From Candidatus Poribacteria bacterium (GTDB lineage Bacteria > Poribacteria > WGA-4E > PCPOR2b), in NCBI GenBank assembly GCA_022826645.1, contig JAJDUM010000015.1, positions 31,811-95,810 of the forward strand: 64,000 bases of DNA, written 5' to 3'. The notes under the pieces are model-generated. The model saw nothing but the letters and a program-made list of their open reading frames with translations, was not told the origin of the DNA and did no database searches. This document shows positions 36,460-46,392 of this stretch, one piece after another (the first letter of the stretch is position 1; each line of letters opens with the position of its first letter). The translations under genes were made by a program, and so were the position numbers.

Positions 36460-36737
36460 CTCATGTTAAGGGATCGTGCAATAGAGACCGAGGACGGCTG
36501 TGGCCGGGCATCTCCCGACTCCGTCGGGATCCCACAGGCAGATCGGAATTCAAAGTTTTTTATGGTGAATTAGACAAATAAGTGGACATTTGCCGACAAC
36601 TTCGACCTTCGAGCAGTTTCTGAAGTCCCCCTGACAAGGGGGATTTAGGGGGTTAGCCGTACATTGGAAGTGTCTAAGTAATTCTAAAATCTACCATAGT
36701 TTCTATTCGTGTTTTGCACTTTCTTTTTACATGAGCC
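36460..36737. repeat. MITE-B copy 3 (about 278 bp, composite)
   Basis: Ends CTCATGTTAAGGGATCGTGC (imperfect) and TTGCACTTTCTTTTTACATG plus AGCC. The interior differs from the other copies: a CCCGACTCCGTCGGG hairpin, then the CCCCCTGACAAGGGGG repeat (36623-36655), then the 27-bp dispersed repeat (36672-36698). It fills most of the gene-free stretch 36247-37015; no gene is seen there. Confidence 0.55.
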
Positions 36738-37015
36738 CCACAGAAAGGGGCTATCTAATCAACGATGGATTGTTGGAGGTAAGTTGGGTAGGTTCATTAG
36801 TTCATTGGTTCATTTTGCATGGGCGATGGAGGGATAATTTGTCAGAATCAGGATGATCAGGATTCAAGGATTGTTGGGATAGGGGACGCGGAGCGTAATC
36901 TGTGCAGAGGTGCATTAGCAGTCTGTGTCTTGGTTATCAAGCGTTGGGTTTCACTGTTCCCGTTCAACCCAACCTACATGTTATCAAGAACGATTGAGGG
37001 GCAAGGCGGGAGAGA

Positions 37016-39634
37016 CTACTTGAGGATTGCCATCCGCCTTAACGCAGTATAATCACCCGTGCGGAGTTGATAGAAATAGACTCCACTTGCCACCGATTCT
37101 CCACTGTCGTTACGACCGTCCCAATAGGCTGCCTTTGCCCGATCCGTGTAATCACCCACAGGCTGATACCCCAAATCCAATCGACGCACCGGCACGCCTT
37201 TTACATCATAAATGGTGAGGGTTACGTCGGCGGCGTGGGCAAGACGATACGGTATCCATGTCTCTGGATTAAACGGATTGGGGTAGTTGGGGAGCAGGGC
37301 GGTTTCAGCGGGAGTGAGCATAACTAACAACGCTTCGAGATTGGTGATACCGTGCCGAAAGGTGAGCGACCCGTCATCAGCTGTATACGCTAGGACAATC
37401 CATTTTTGAACCGTTTCAGAAGTGATACGAACATCCATCGGTATGGCGGGAAATGACCGGTGTTCTCTGCGCGCTATGGGTGCTGCAAGAGTTGCTATTT
37501 CATCAAGGTGTGCGCTGACCGTAACCAGATCAAGGATGTTAACGGCACCATCGTTGTTGACATCTCCCGATAATCCTGTCCCTGTGTGCCCAAACATCTC
37601 TGCGACCATTGCCAAGTCGGAGAGATTTACGATACCATCACGGTTGACATCGTAAGCGGAGGCCCGCGACGGTGTAGCTGTAGGAGGTGCGAGATTCCAC
37701 AGCAAGACTGTACCATCCTCACTCCCGCTTGCGAGCGTGGTGCCATCCGGACTGAACGCTACACTGCTGACGTCGTCTGTGTGCCCCCTGAAGGTGGCGA
37801 TGTGCTCCCTTGTCGGGACATCCCACAGCTGCACGATGTCCTCCGTTTTCCAATCTCCATGTCCACTTGCGAGTATCCTACCATCCGGACTAAATGCAAC
37901 ACTGTTGGCAGGGCTTCCCTCCCCTGTGAGAGTTGCGATGAGTTCCCTTGTGGGAATATCCCACAACTGCACGATGCCCTCCGTACCCCAATTCCCATGC
38001 CCACCTGCGCTTGCGAGTGTTTTGCCATCCGGACTGAATGCGACACTGCTGACAGGATGGCTATTGCTCTTGAGAGTTACTACGAGTTTCCTTGTGGGGA
38101 CCTCCCACAGTTGTATATTACGGTCCCGAATCCCAGCTGCGAGCATGGTGCCATCCGGGCTGAATGCAATCGCTCTAACACCGTGCGTCGCGCCCATGAG
38201 GGTTGCTTTGAGATGACCTGTATCTGCGTCCCATAACCGTATTGCGACATCCTGCTTCCGACTGCTACCGGAATTACCTGGCCAACCTCCAGCACTGGCG
38301 AGTGTGGCGCCATCTGGACTGAATGCGACACTTAAAATAGCGCTCGTGTGCGCTGTAATGGTGGTTTTGAGTTGTCCTGTATCTGTGTTCCACAGCCGTA
38401 TCCTGCCTTCATCTGTGTCGTCGTCACCCACCGTTGCTATAGTGCTGCTATCCGGACGGAATGCCATGGTCCGTATACTGTTTGCATGTCCGCCGAAGAT
38501 GGCTTTGCGTCGTCCAGTCTCGATGTCCCATACTCGTACCCTGCCGTCTTGCCAACCGCCCCCGCTCGCCAACGTTCTGCCATCGGAACTGAACGCTATA
38601 CTGCTGACACCGGCAGTATACTCTCTGAGGATGATTCTCGGTTGCCACGTGACAGTATCCCGCAACCACACTGTGTTATCCCAACTCGAACTTGCCAACG
38701 TCATGCCATCCGGACTGAATGCCACACTGTTAATATAGTCGCCATGTCCACCGAGGGCGACTATAAGTTCTCCTGTGTCAACCTCCCATAATCGCACCGC
38801 GCCGTCTCGCCAACTTCCCCCGGTTGCTAACGTTCTCCCATCGGGACTGAACGCTATACCGGCGACAGGGGAATTATGCCCGCTGAAACTGATGCTTGGT
38901 TGCCACGTGGCGGTATTCCACAACTTCACTGTGCTATCGTTACCCCAACTCGAACTTGCTAACGTCGCGCCATCCGGACTGAATGCGACATTTCTGACTC
39001 CGTCCTTATGTTCTAGGATAGCTAGAGCCTGCCCGGTAGTAACATCCCACAGCCACACCTTCTCGTTGTCGGTTCCACCTGCCAGTATACTGCCCTCCGG
39101 ACTGAATGTGACACTATTGATGTGGCCAAAATGTCCTATAAAGGTAGTCTTGAGTTGTCTTGTGGTAACGTCCCACAGCCGGACCGCTAGGTCGTTGCCT
39201 CCGCTTATAAGTGTTTTTCCGTCCGGACTGAATGCAACACTATAAGCACTGCGCCTATGTCCCACGAGGGTAGCTATAAGTTCTCCTGTGGGGACATCCC
39301 ACAGCCGCACCATACTGTCGTCCCAACTCCCGGAGGCCAGCATGCGACCATCCGGACTGAATACTGCATTTGAGACTGGAGTAGGCGTTGTAAAGAGATC
39401 AAGTGTTGCACCTGTATCGGCATCGTATATCCAAATTCCGATAGAACTTGCAACCGCCAGAAGATCGCCGTCCAACGAATACGCTATCTTTCCGGTTATT
39501 CGACCTTTACCTAATCGTGCTTTCGCACCGTCGGGTAAACTCCATTTGGTATAACTTTGGGCGTAGATGTTTGGCACAAACAGGAGTATCCCAAAAAAGA
39601 AGAAGACGAGTCTGGAGAATTGTGCTGTTTTCAT
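37016..39634 (-). CDS. Secreted WD40 protein, 14 repeats, dockerin-like motifs and sorting-type tail
   Basis: An 872-residue protein. Signal peptide MKTAQFSRLVFFFFGILLFVPNIYAQ, then 14 WD40 repeats (blocks of AFSPDGxxLASG...VRLWD) that would make two seven-bladed propellers. After them, a pair of dockerin-like motifs (DVNRDGIVNLSDLAMVAEM and DVNNDGAVNILDLVTVSAH), a linker, then PNYPNPFNPETWIPYRLA and a FlgD/Ig-like module ending in GVYFYQLRTGDYTALRRM. The last module is typical of secreted proteins of this group and may serve for export or anchoring. ATG follows AAGGGA. Last of three tandem paralogues (by transcription direction). Confidence 0.85.
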   Translation of the reverse strand: MKTAQFSRLVFFFFGILLFVPNIYAQSYTKWSLPDGAKARLGKGRITGKIAYSLDGDLLAVASSIGIWIYDADTGATLDLFTTPTPVSNAVFSPDGRMLASGSWDDSMVRLWDVPTGELIATLVGHRRSAYSVAFSPDGKTLISGGNDLAVRLWDVTTRQLKTTFIGHFGHINSVTFSPEGSILAGGTDNEKVWLWDVTTGQALAILEHKDGVRNVAFSPDGATLASSSWGNDSTVKLWNTATWQPSISFSGHNSPVAGIAFSPDGRTLATGGSWRDGAVRLWEVDTGELIVALGGHGDYINSVAFSPDGMTLASSSWDNTVWLRDTVTWQPRIILREYTAGVSSIAFSSDGRTLASGGGWQDGRVRVWDIETGRRKAIFGGHANSIRTMAFRPDSSTIATVGDDDTDEGRIRLWNTDTGQLKTTITAHTSAILSVAFSPDGATLASAGGWPGNSGSSRKQDVAIRLWDADTGHLKATLMGATHGVRAIAFSPDGTMLAAGIRDRNIQLWEVPTRKLVVTLKSNSHPVSSVAFSPDGKTLASAGGHGNWGTEGIVQLWDIPTRELIATLTGEGSPANSVAFSPDGRILASGHGDWKTEDIVQLWDVPTREHIATFRGHTDDVSSVAFSPDGTTLASGSEDGTVLLWNLAPPTATPSRASAYDVNRDGIVNLSDLAMVAEMFGHTGTGLSGDVNNDGAVNILDLVTVSAHLDEIATLAAPIARREHRSFPAIPMDVRITSETVQKWIVLAYTADDGSLTFRHGITNLEALLVMLTPAETALLPNYPNPFNPETWIPYRLAHAADVTLTIYDVKGVPVRRLDLGYQPVGDYTDRAKAAYWDGRNDSGESVASGVYFYQLRTGDYTALRRMAILK

Positions 39635-39671
39635 CGGTTAGGTCCCTTCACATAGATTAGGACTGTCAATT

Positions 39672-42185
39672 CTACTTCAAAATGAGCATCTTACGCGTTG
39701 CTGAGTAATTCCCTGCGGACAGGCTATAGAAGTACACCCCGCTCGCTACCGATTCCCCTGTCTCCGCTCTGCCGTCCCAATAGGCTGCTTTTGCTCGATC
39801 CATGTAATACCCCGCAGACTGGTATCCTAAATCCAACCGCCGCACTGGTGCCCCTTGTGTATCATAAATCGTGAGTGTTACATCGGTATCATCGGCAAGG
39901 CGATACGGTATCCATGTCTCTGGGTTGAATGGGTTAGGGTAGTTTGGCAAAAGTGCTGTCTCTTCGGGTGTTAATACTGCTAAGAGTTGTTCAAGGACAG
40001 CAATACCGTGCCGATAGACGAGAGAACCGTCATCTGCTGCATGAGCCATATTGATCCACCCCTGAACCGTATCTCGATTGAGGTTCGGTAAATCACCTCT
40101 CTTCCGATTCTCGGGGGACAGGAATGCGATTGGGGCAGTAGGAATCATTGTTTCACTATATATACCGGCAACCTTGACGAGATCCAGAATATCAACAACA
40201 CCATCTCGGTTGACATCGGCATCATGCTGCCCCGTCCGTCCCAAGTTTGATCCAACGAAGGTCAAATCCAAAATGCTGACTACACCATCGTAGTTGACAT
40301 CTCCGGGTATTGTCCTACGGGTAAACTTCCATAGGAGAATCGTGCCGTCCCCAGCCCCGCTTGCGAGCATGGTGCCAGCGGGATTAAACGCGACACTACG
40401 GACACTGACCGTATGCCCTATAAAGGTGGCTTGAAGGTGTCCGGTAGAGACATCCCACAGTCGCACCATCTTATCCCCGCCTCCACTTGCAAGGGTCCGA
40501 CCATCCGGACTGAACGCGATACTGGAGAGATCGTATGTTTGTCCTGCGAGAGTAGTTTGAAGTTGTCCGCTGGTAACGTCCCACAGTCCCACTGTTTTGT
40601 CGTGACCTCCACCTGCTATCATGGTGCCGTCCGGACTAAACACCATATCTATGACAAAGGGTCTATATCCGGTGAGGCTGGCTTTGTTCTCTCCCGTGAC
40701 CGGATCCCACAGTTGGATTGCATTGTCTGTAGTGCCAGCTGCGAGGAGGGTGCCATCTGGGCTAAACGCTACACTCGTGATCGTTGATGTTCTCCCTCCA
40801 AAAGTGGCGCGCTGTTGCCCGGTAGGGACATCCCACAGGCGCAATGTCCTGTCCCAATGTCCGTTTCCACTTGCAAGCGTATTACCATCCGGACTGAACG
40901 CTACGCTATTGATACCGTAGGTATGTCCTATAAGGATGGTTTTGAATTGCTCTGTAGGGACCTCCCATAGTCGCACCGTGTAGTCTGAACTTCCGCTTGC
41001 CAAGGTGTTACCCTCCGGACTGAACGCGATAGTCCTAACCTGGTCCGTATGCCCTATGAAGGTGGCTTTGGGCTGCCATGTCACAACATCCCACAGCCTC
41101 ACCACCGTCCCACTCCCAGTTGCGAGCGTGCTACCATCGGGACTAAATACTATATTTGAATTGCTATTCTCATGTTCTGCGAAGATAGCTTTGAATTGCC
41201 CTGTGGGCACGTCCCACAACCTTACCAACCCGCCACTTCCGACTGCGAGTGTGTTGCCATCCGGACTGAACGCTATACTTTCAGATCCGCCCATATGTCC
41301 TGTTAGGATGGCTTTCAACTCTCGCGTGGTCGTATGCCACAGCCGTATCGTATCATCGCGCCAACCGCCCCCACTTGCGAGTGTGTTTCCATCCGGGCTA
41401 AATGCTATACTATCGACAGCTCCTACATGTCCTGTGAGGGTAGCCATGGACTCTCTTGTCTGCATATTCCACAGCCGCACCGTCTCGTCACCACTTCCGG
41501 TTGCGAGTGTGTTGCCATCTGGACTGAATGCAGCACTATAGACGCTTTGCGTATGTCCCGTAAGGGTGGCTTTTAGTTCTCTTGTGGTCGCATCCCACAA
41601 CCGTACTGTCTTGTCGCTACTTCCAGTTGCGAGTGTGTTGCCGTCCGGGCTAAGTGCCATACTATAGACGCCCCCTGTATGTCCAGTGAGGGTGGTTGTG
41701 TGCTGTCCTGTCCGCGCGTCCCATAGCCGCACGGTCTTGTCGCCACTTGCACTTGCCAGTGTCGTGTTATCCGGACTAAACGCCATATCTGAGATACGGC
41801 TTGTATGCCCAGTGAGAGTTGCTTTAAGTTCCCATGTTGCGACATTCCACAGTCGTATCGTCCTATCACTCCATCTTCCGCCACTTGCCAGTGTGTTTCC
41901 GTCCAGACTGAACGCTAAACTCTCAATCGGCGTCGTGTGCCCCGTAAGCAGCTCCAGTTCCGCCCCGGTGTGTACATCGTATATCCAAACCCCGATAGCA
42001 GCCCCAACTGCCAAGAGGTTTCCGTCTGGAGAATACGCTATAGCACTTATCCTGCCTTTACCAAGGCGTACTTTGGCTTCTTTGGGCAGGTGCCATTGCG
42101 GGGAATCTTGAGCGTAAATATTCGAAAGGAACATGGACATTCCCAAAGAGAGGAACATGAGCATGAAAAATTGTGCCGTTTTCAT
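39672..42185 (-). CDS. Secreted WD40 protein, 14 repeats, middle paralogue
   Basis: An 837-residue paralogue of both neighbours. Signal peptide with MKTAQFFMLMFLSLGMSMF, then 14 WD repeats, then DVNYDGVVSILDLTFVGSN and DVNRDGVVDILDLVKVAGI (dockerin-like), then the same tail, ending SAGNYSATRKMLILK. The dockerin and tail parts are closer to the upstream copy (42222-44762) than to the downstream one: the last 17 residues are the same in those two. ATG follows GGAGGGA. The repeat pattern includes many GHT turns, as in regular WD40 blades. Partner or ligand unknown. Confidence 0.85.
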   Translation of the reverse strand: MKTAQFFMLMFLSLGMSMFLSNIYAQDSPQWHLPKEAKVRLGKGRISAIAYSPDGNLLAVGAAIGVWIYDVHTGAELELLTGHTTPIESLAFSLDGNTLASGGRWSDRTIRLWNVATWELKATLTGHTSRISDMAFSPDNTTLASASGDKTVRLWDARTGQHTTTLTGHTGGVYSMALSPDGNTLATGSSDKTVRLWDATTRELKATLTGHTQSVYSAAFSPDGNTLATGSGDETVRLWNMQTRESMATLTGHVGAVDSIAFSPDGNTLASGGGWRDDTIRLWHTTTRELKAILTGHMGGSESIAFSPDGNTLAVGSGGLVRLWDVPTGQFKAIFAEHENSNSNIVFSPDGSTLATGSGTVVRLWDVVTWQPKATFIGHTDQVRTIAFSPEGNTLASGSSDYTVRLWEVPTEQFKTILIGHTYGINSVAFSPDGNTLASGNGHWDRTLRLWDVPTGQQRATFGGRTSTITSVAFSPDGTLLAAGTTDNAIQLWDPVTGENKASLTGYRPFVIDMVFSPDGTMIAGGGHDKTVGLWDVTSGQLQTTLAGQTYDLSSIAFSPDGRTLASGGGDKMVRLWDVSTGHLQATFIGHTVSVRSVAFNPAGTMLASGAGDGTILLWKFTRRTIPGDVNYDGVVSILDLTFVGSNLGRTGQHDADVNRDGVVDILDLVKVAGIYSETMIPTAPIAFLSPENRKRGDLPNLNRDTVQGWINMAHAADDGSLVYRHGIAVLEQLLAVLTPEETALLPNYPNPFNPETWIPYRLADDTDVTLTIYDTQGAPVRRLDLGYQSAGYYMDRAKAAYWDGRAETGESVASGVYFYSLSAGNYSATRKMLILK

Positions 42186-42221
42186 CAGTTTAATCCCTCC
42201 ACATGGGTTAGAGGACCAATC

Positions 42222-44762
42222 CTACTTCAAAATAAGCATCTTGCGCGTTGCTGAGTAATTCCCTGCGGACAGACTGTAGAAGTAAATCCCACTTGTCACC
42301 AGTTCTCCGCTCTTGTTGCGACCATCCCAATGGCCCGCCTTTATCCGATCGGTATAGTCCCCCGCGGGTTGAAACCCCAAATCGAGTTGGCGCACTAGTG
42401 TGCCTTTTGTGTCATAAATGGTGAGGGTTACACCGGCGGCGTAAGCGAGTCGATACGGTATCCATGTCTCTGGGTTGAATGGGTTAGGGTAATTGGGCAA
42501 AAGTACTGTCTCTTGTGTCGTCAATGCTGTTAAGAGTTGCTCAAGGACTACAATACCACGCTGATAAGCGAGTGAACCGTCGTCTGCCGCGTGCGCCATG
42601 TCGAGCCATGACTGAATTGTATCGTGGTTGAGGTTCGAGATAGCGCCCTTCTTTCCTTTGTCAGCGGAAAAGGATGCAATCGGCGCGGTGGGGATCATTG
42701 TTTCGCTTAATAGACCAGCAACCTGAACGAGATCCAGAATATCAACGACATCATCCCCGTTGACGTCAGCGTCATGTTGTCCCATCTGTCCTAAGTTTGA
42801 TCCAACGAAGGTCATATCCAATATGCTCACCACACCATCGCGGTTAACGTCTCCGGGTATCATTCGGGGAGTGAAGTCCCATAGAAGCACTGTGCCATCC
42901 CAACTCCCACTAGCAATCGTGGTGCCGTCTGGACTGAACGCTACACTTGAAACCGCACTCTTATGTCCTATAAAAGTGGTCTGAAGTTGTTCCGTGACAA
43001 CATCCCACAACCTCACCATCTTATCATGGCCTCCGGTTGCGAGCGTCTTACCATCCGGGCTAAACGCCACACCATACACATCGTACGTATGGCCTCTAAG
43101 GGTGGCTTTGAGTTGCCCTGTAGGGACATCCCATAGCCACGCTGTACTGTCACGACTCGTAGTTGCCAGATCCTGACTCCCGGCTGCCAATGTCCTGCCA
43201 TCCGGGCTGAACGCTATATCTCTGATAAAGTCTCTAGGTCCCGTGAGGGTGGCTTTGTGTCCCCCTGTGACTGGATCCCACAGTTGGATTGTTTTGTCTA
43301 AACCTCCAGCTGCGAGGAGGGTACCATCCGGGCTGAACGCTACACTTAAGATATCCGATCTGTTCCACATGAAAGTGGCATGCTGTTGCCCGCTGGCAAC
43401 ATCCCATAGCCGCAGCGTCCTGTCCCAATATCCATTTCCAGTGGCAAGCATAGTGTTGTCCGGGCTGAACGCTACACTCTCGACAGTGTGTGTATGCCCG
43501 ATAAGGACGTTTTTGAGTTCACCGGTGGGGACGCCCCATAACCGTGCCGTATAGTCTGCGCTTCCACTGGCCAGTGTACGGCTATCCGGACTGAAGGCTA
43601 TCGTTGTAATAGTGTCTGTATGTCCCGTGAGGGTGGCTTTAGGGCTCCTCCATGTCGCAGTATCCCATAGCCGCACTACCTGGCCGCTCCCAACCGCGAG
43701 TGTTGTACCATCTGGACTAAATACTATTCTTGAACCTCCACCTGTATGCTCTGCGAAGATGGTTTTGAATTGCCCTGTCTGCGCATCCCATAGATGCACC
43801 TCACTGCCAGCCACACTTGCGAGCGTGGTGCCCTCCGGACTGAACGCTATATTTCCAATACTGCCCTTATGCCTAAGGGTGGCTTTTAGTTCTCCTGTCA
43901 TATACCATAGCTGTATCGTATCGTTGTTATCACCTCCTCCGGTTGCGAGCATAGTACCATCCGGGCTAAACGCTATATTTGAGCCCCAATTCGTATACCC
44001 CGTGAGGGTAGTTATGAGCCTCCCTGTCCGTGCACCCCAAAGCCGCACCGTCCCGTCGTTACGACTTCCCCCGCTTGCGATCATAGTACCATCCGGACTG
44101 AACACTACACTGTACACATTACTTGTATGTCCTGTAAGAATCGCTTTCATCTCCCCCGTTCTCACATCCCACAGGCGCACCGTATCGTCGTTATAACCTC
44201 CCCCACTCGCCAACGTGTTGCCATCCGGACTAAATGTTACACTGTAGGCGGTGCCCGTATGACCCGTAAGGGTAGCTTTATGCTTCCCTGTTCGTACCTC
44301 CCACAACCGCACTGTTCTATCCGCACTGCCACTTGCGAGCGTGTTGCCATCCGGACTGAACGCTACACTTGAGACGTGGCTTGTATGCCCGGTGAGAGCG
44401 ATTTTCGGTTTCCATGTTGCAACATCCCACAGCCGCACCATCTCGTCATTGAAACTTCCCCCGCTCGCCAACGTGTTGCCATCCGGACTGAACGCTATAC
44501 TAGTGACACCGTCCGTATGCCCCGTGAGCAGAGTAACTTCTGCCCCACTGTGTACATCGTATATCCAAATTCCGATGACAGTCCCAACTGCCATGAAGTT
44601 TCCGTCTGGCGAATACGCTATATCGCTTATCCCGCCTTTTCCGAGACGCGCTTTAGCTCCTTTGGGTAGGTGCCATTGCGGGGAATTTTGGGCGAAGGTG
44701 CTTGATACAAATAGAAGGGAGACTAATAATAGGTTGAAGCTGAAAAACCTTCCCCTTTTCAT
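42222..44762 (-). CDS. Secreted WD40 protein, 14 repeats, first paralogue
   Basis: An 846-residue protein. The open frame continues upstream for 75 codons, but ATG at 44762 has GGAGGAGG in front and starts a signal peptide (FSFNLLLVSLLFVSSTFAQ). Fourteen WD repeats, dockerin-like DVNRDGVVSILDMTFVGSN and DVNGDDVVDILDLVQVAGL, PNYPNPFNPETWIPYRLA, and the FlgD-type tail. Each WD repeat is about 42 residues, and successive repeats are highly similar to one another, so unequal recombination between them is likely. First gene of the triplet in transcription order; 36 bp separates it from the next. Confidence 0.85.
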   Translation of the reverse strand: MKRGRFFSFNLLLVSLLFVSSTFAQNSPQWHLPKGAKARLGKGGISDIAYSPDGNFMAVGTVIGIWIYDVHSGAEVTLLTGHTDGVTSIAFSPDGNTLASGGSFNDEMVRLWDVATWKPKIALTGHTSHVSSVAFSPDGNTLASGSADRTVRLWEVRTGKHKATLTGHTGTAYSVTFSPDGNTLASGGGYNDDTVRLWDVRTGEMKAILTGHTSNVYSVVFSPDGTMIASGGSRNDGTVRLWGARTGRLITTLTGYTNWGSNIAFSPDGTMLATGGGDNNDTIQLWYMTGELKATLRHKGSIGNIAFSPEGTTLASVAGSEVHLWDAQTGQFKTIFAEHTGGGSRIVFSPDGTTLAVGSGQVVRLWDTATWRSPKATLTGHTDTITTIAFSPDSRTLASGSADYTARLWGVPTGELKNVLIGHTHTVESVAFSPDNTMLATGNGYWDRTLRLWDVASGQQHATFMWNRSDILSVAFSPDGTLLAAGGLDKTIQLWDPVTGGHKATLTGPRDFIRDIAFSPDGRTLAAGSQDLATTSRDSTAWLWDVPTGQLKATLRGHTYDVYGVAFSPDGKTLATGGHDKMVRLWDVVTEQLQTTFIGHKSAVSSVAFSPDGTTIASGSWDGTVLLWDFTPRMIPGDVNRDGVVSILDMTFVGSNLGQMGQHDADVNGDDVVDILDLVQVAGLLSETMIPTAPIASFSADKGKKGAISNLNHDTIQSWLDMAHAADDGSLAYQRGIVVLEQLLTALTTQETVLLPNYPNPFNPETWIPYRLAYAAGVTLTIYDTKGTLVRQLDLGFQPAGDYTDRIKAGHWDGRNKSGELVTSGIYFYSLSAGNYSATRKMLILK

Positions 44763-45374
44763 GGAAATCCTCCTCCTTTCTGATTCAGTGGAAGCAACTG
44801 AGCGGAGTTGAATGACAATTGCACTTCTATACTGCTGTCTATGCAGACAAATCCGCCAGAGATGACCTACCCATGGCTGTCCATCAATTTTCGTGCCAAA
44901 CATCTGATGAGAATGAGAAACGGAATCCGAATGATTTACGAGGCGGGAACTAGCAACCTGCAATGTGAGATCGCATAGGGCTGCCATCTGCGAACGCCTA
45001 TGAAATTAAGGGGAGGGTTGTGGATTGACAGCCCGTAGTACGTAGCGTTAAAACCACCTTGAAGTAGGGACACACTTCACTTGAGACGGGCAGGAGATTG
45101 CCCGATGTCGTCCACACCGGCGTTTACTTTTAACCCTCAGTGTGCAAATATTTATTGAATAGTTGCTCTGGGAAGTGTGAAAATTGGGGTGAGGATATGT
45201 CCGATTTGTGCAGAGTTTAGGGGTGGCGATCGGAAAATTCAGTTGGGATTGGGTGTATCATGCAACTTGGGTTGAACAGTTCAAATTTTGAACACTATTG
45301 TTTTGTGAATGGACATAGCATTCGACGGAGGGAAGTGTCTCTTTATGCCGATGGGTTAGGCTAGCCGAACTCAA
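44763..45374. other. Gene-free 612 bp, leader of the WD40 set and downstream of iolC
   Basis: No convincing gene, palindrome family or MITE end is seen here. The upstream half should hold the promoter of the three WD40 genes, but I do not see a clear -35/-10 pair. Unlike most gaps in the window it carries no GTAGG palindrome. Confidence 0.5.
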
Positions 45375-46388
45375 TCACCAGCCGCCTCGCTCCTCAACAA
45401 AATCCTCAACCTCGCGCATCGTCGGCATAAAGTTCGCGCAACCGTGTCGGGTGACGACAATCGCGCCCGTCGCGTTGCCCAAGCGGGCAGAGCGCTCCCA
45501 GCCCCAGTCTTTCAGGTGACCGTAAATGAAACCGCTGGCAAAGGCATCCCCTGCGCCGAGCGTGTTATACACCTCAACGGGAAATGGAGCCGCGTTAATA
45601 ACTTCCCCGCTTGACAAATAAACATCTGCGCCTTCGACCCCGCGTTTCATGATTAACGCTTGCGGACCACCATTCAGAATTGTTTTAACTGCTGCGTTCA
45701 CGTCGCCTTCAATATCTGGATTCGAGATTTGGGAGTGAGTGATAGAGAGTTGGGAAATATCGGAGAGTGATGCTGCTTTGACCTCCTCTTCTGTGCCGAG
45801 TGCAATATCAACCACGCGCAACGCGGATCTGGCAACTACCCCAAAAGCACGGGGATCATGCCATTGGTCTGCACGGAAATCAAGGTCGAAAAATACGGTT
45901 GTCCCAACGGATTGAGCATATTCAGCCGCAAACAGATTTGCGCTTCGACTCGGTTCTTTGCTCAATCCAGTGCCAGAGATGAGTAGCGCTCGACTATCAG
46001 CAATGGGGGCAGCAAGTACATCGTCGATCGTGAGTTCAATGTCCGCACAGTTGTCACGATAGTAGACAAGTGGAAATCGGTCCGGCGGCTCAATCCCAAG
46101 CACAACCGCGCTCGTTCGATGTCCCGGTTTGTGGAAGACAAACTTCGTTTCAACATCTTCATCATTTAGAAACTTGAGAATGAAATCGCCCACCGGATCC
46201 TCACCGAGTGCAGTAAGCACCGCGGATTGGAGGCCAAGCCTCCGCGTCCCAACGCTAATGTTCGTTGGGCAGCCACCAACAAACGCGCCAAAACTTCCAA
46301 TTTCGGGGAAAGGCGTGCCGACATCGTTGGAATAGAGGTCTATAGAACTGCGTCCGATTGCCAAAATATCATAAGTTCGTTCACTCAT
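45375..46388 (-). CDS. iolC: IolC-like 5-dehydro-2-deoxygluconokinase (PfkB family)
   Basis: A 337-residue PfkB kinase. The opening IGRSSIDLYSNDVGTPFPEIGSFGAFVGGCPTNISVGTRRLG is broken here by me only for length; its SIDLY, GSF and GGCPTNI blocks are those of 2-deoxy-5-keto-gluconate kinases. The second PfkB signature VYNTLGAGDAFASGFIYG near the C-terminus has the catalytic Asp. The start lies only 4 bp after the aldolase stop, so the two are translationally coupled. In inositol breakdown, this kinase makes the substrate of an aldolase. Confidence 0.75.
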   Translation of the reverse strand: MSERTYDILAIGRSSIDLYSNDVGTPFPEIGSFGAFVGGCPTNISVGTRRLGLQSAVLTALGEDPVGDFILKFLNDEDVETKFVFHKPGHRTSAVVLGIEPPDRFPLVYYRDNCADIELTIDDVLAAPIADSRALLISGTGLSKEPSRSANLFAAEYAQSVGTTVFFDLDFRADQWHDPRAFGVVARSALRVVDIALGTEEEVKAASLSDISQLSITHSQISNPDIEGDVNAAVKTILNGGPQALIMKRGVEGADVYLSSGEVINAAPFPVEVYNTLGAGDAFASGFIYGHLKDWGWERSARLGNATGAIVVTRHGCANFMPTMREVEDFVEERGGW

Positions 46389-46392
46389 CGGT

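Noticed and set aside
37422..44811. Long plus-strand open frames (up to about 216 codons) opposite the WD40 genes
   Set aside because: They are mirror frames of the regular repeats, made open by the biased codons of the repeats; no signal of their own.
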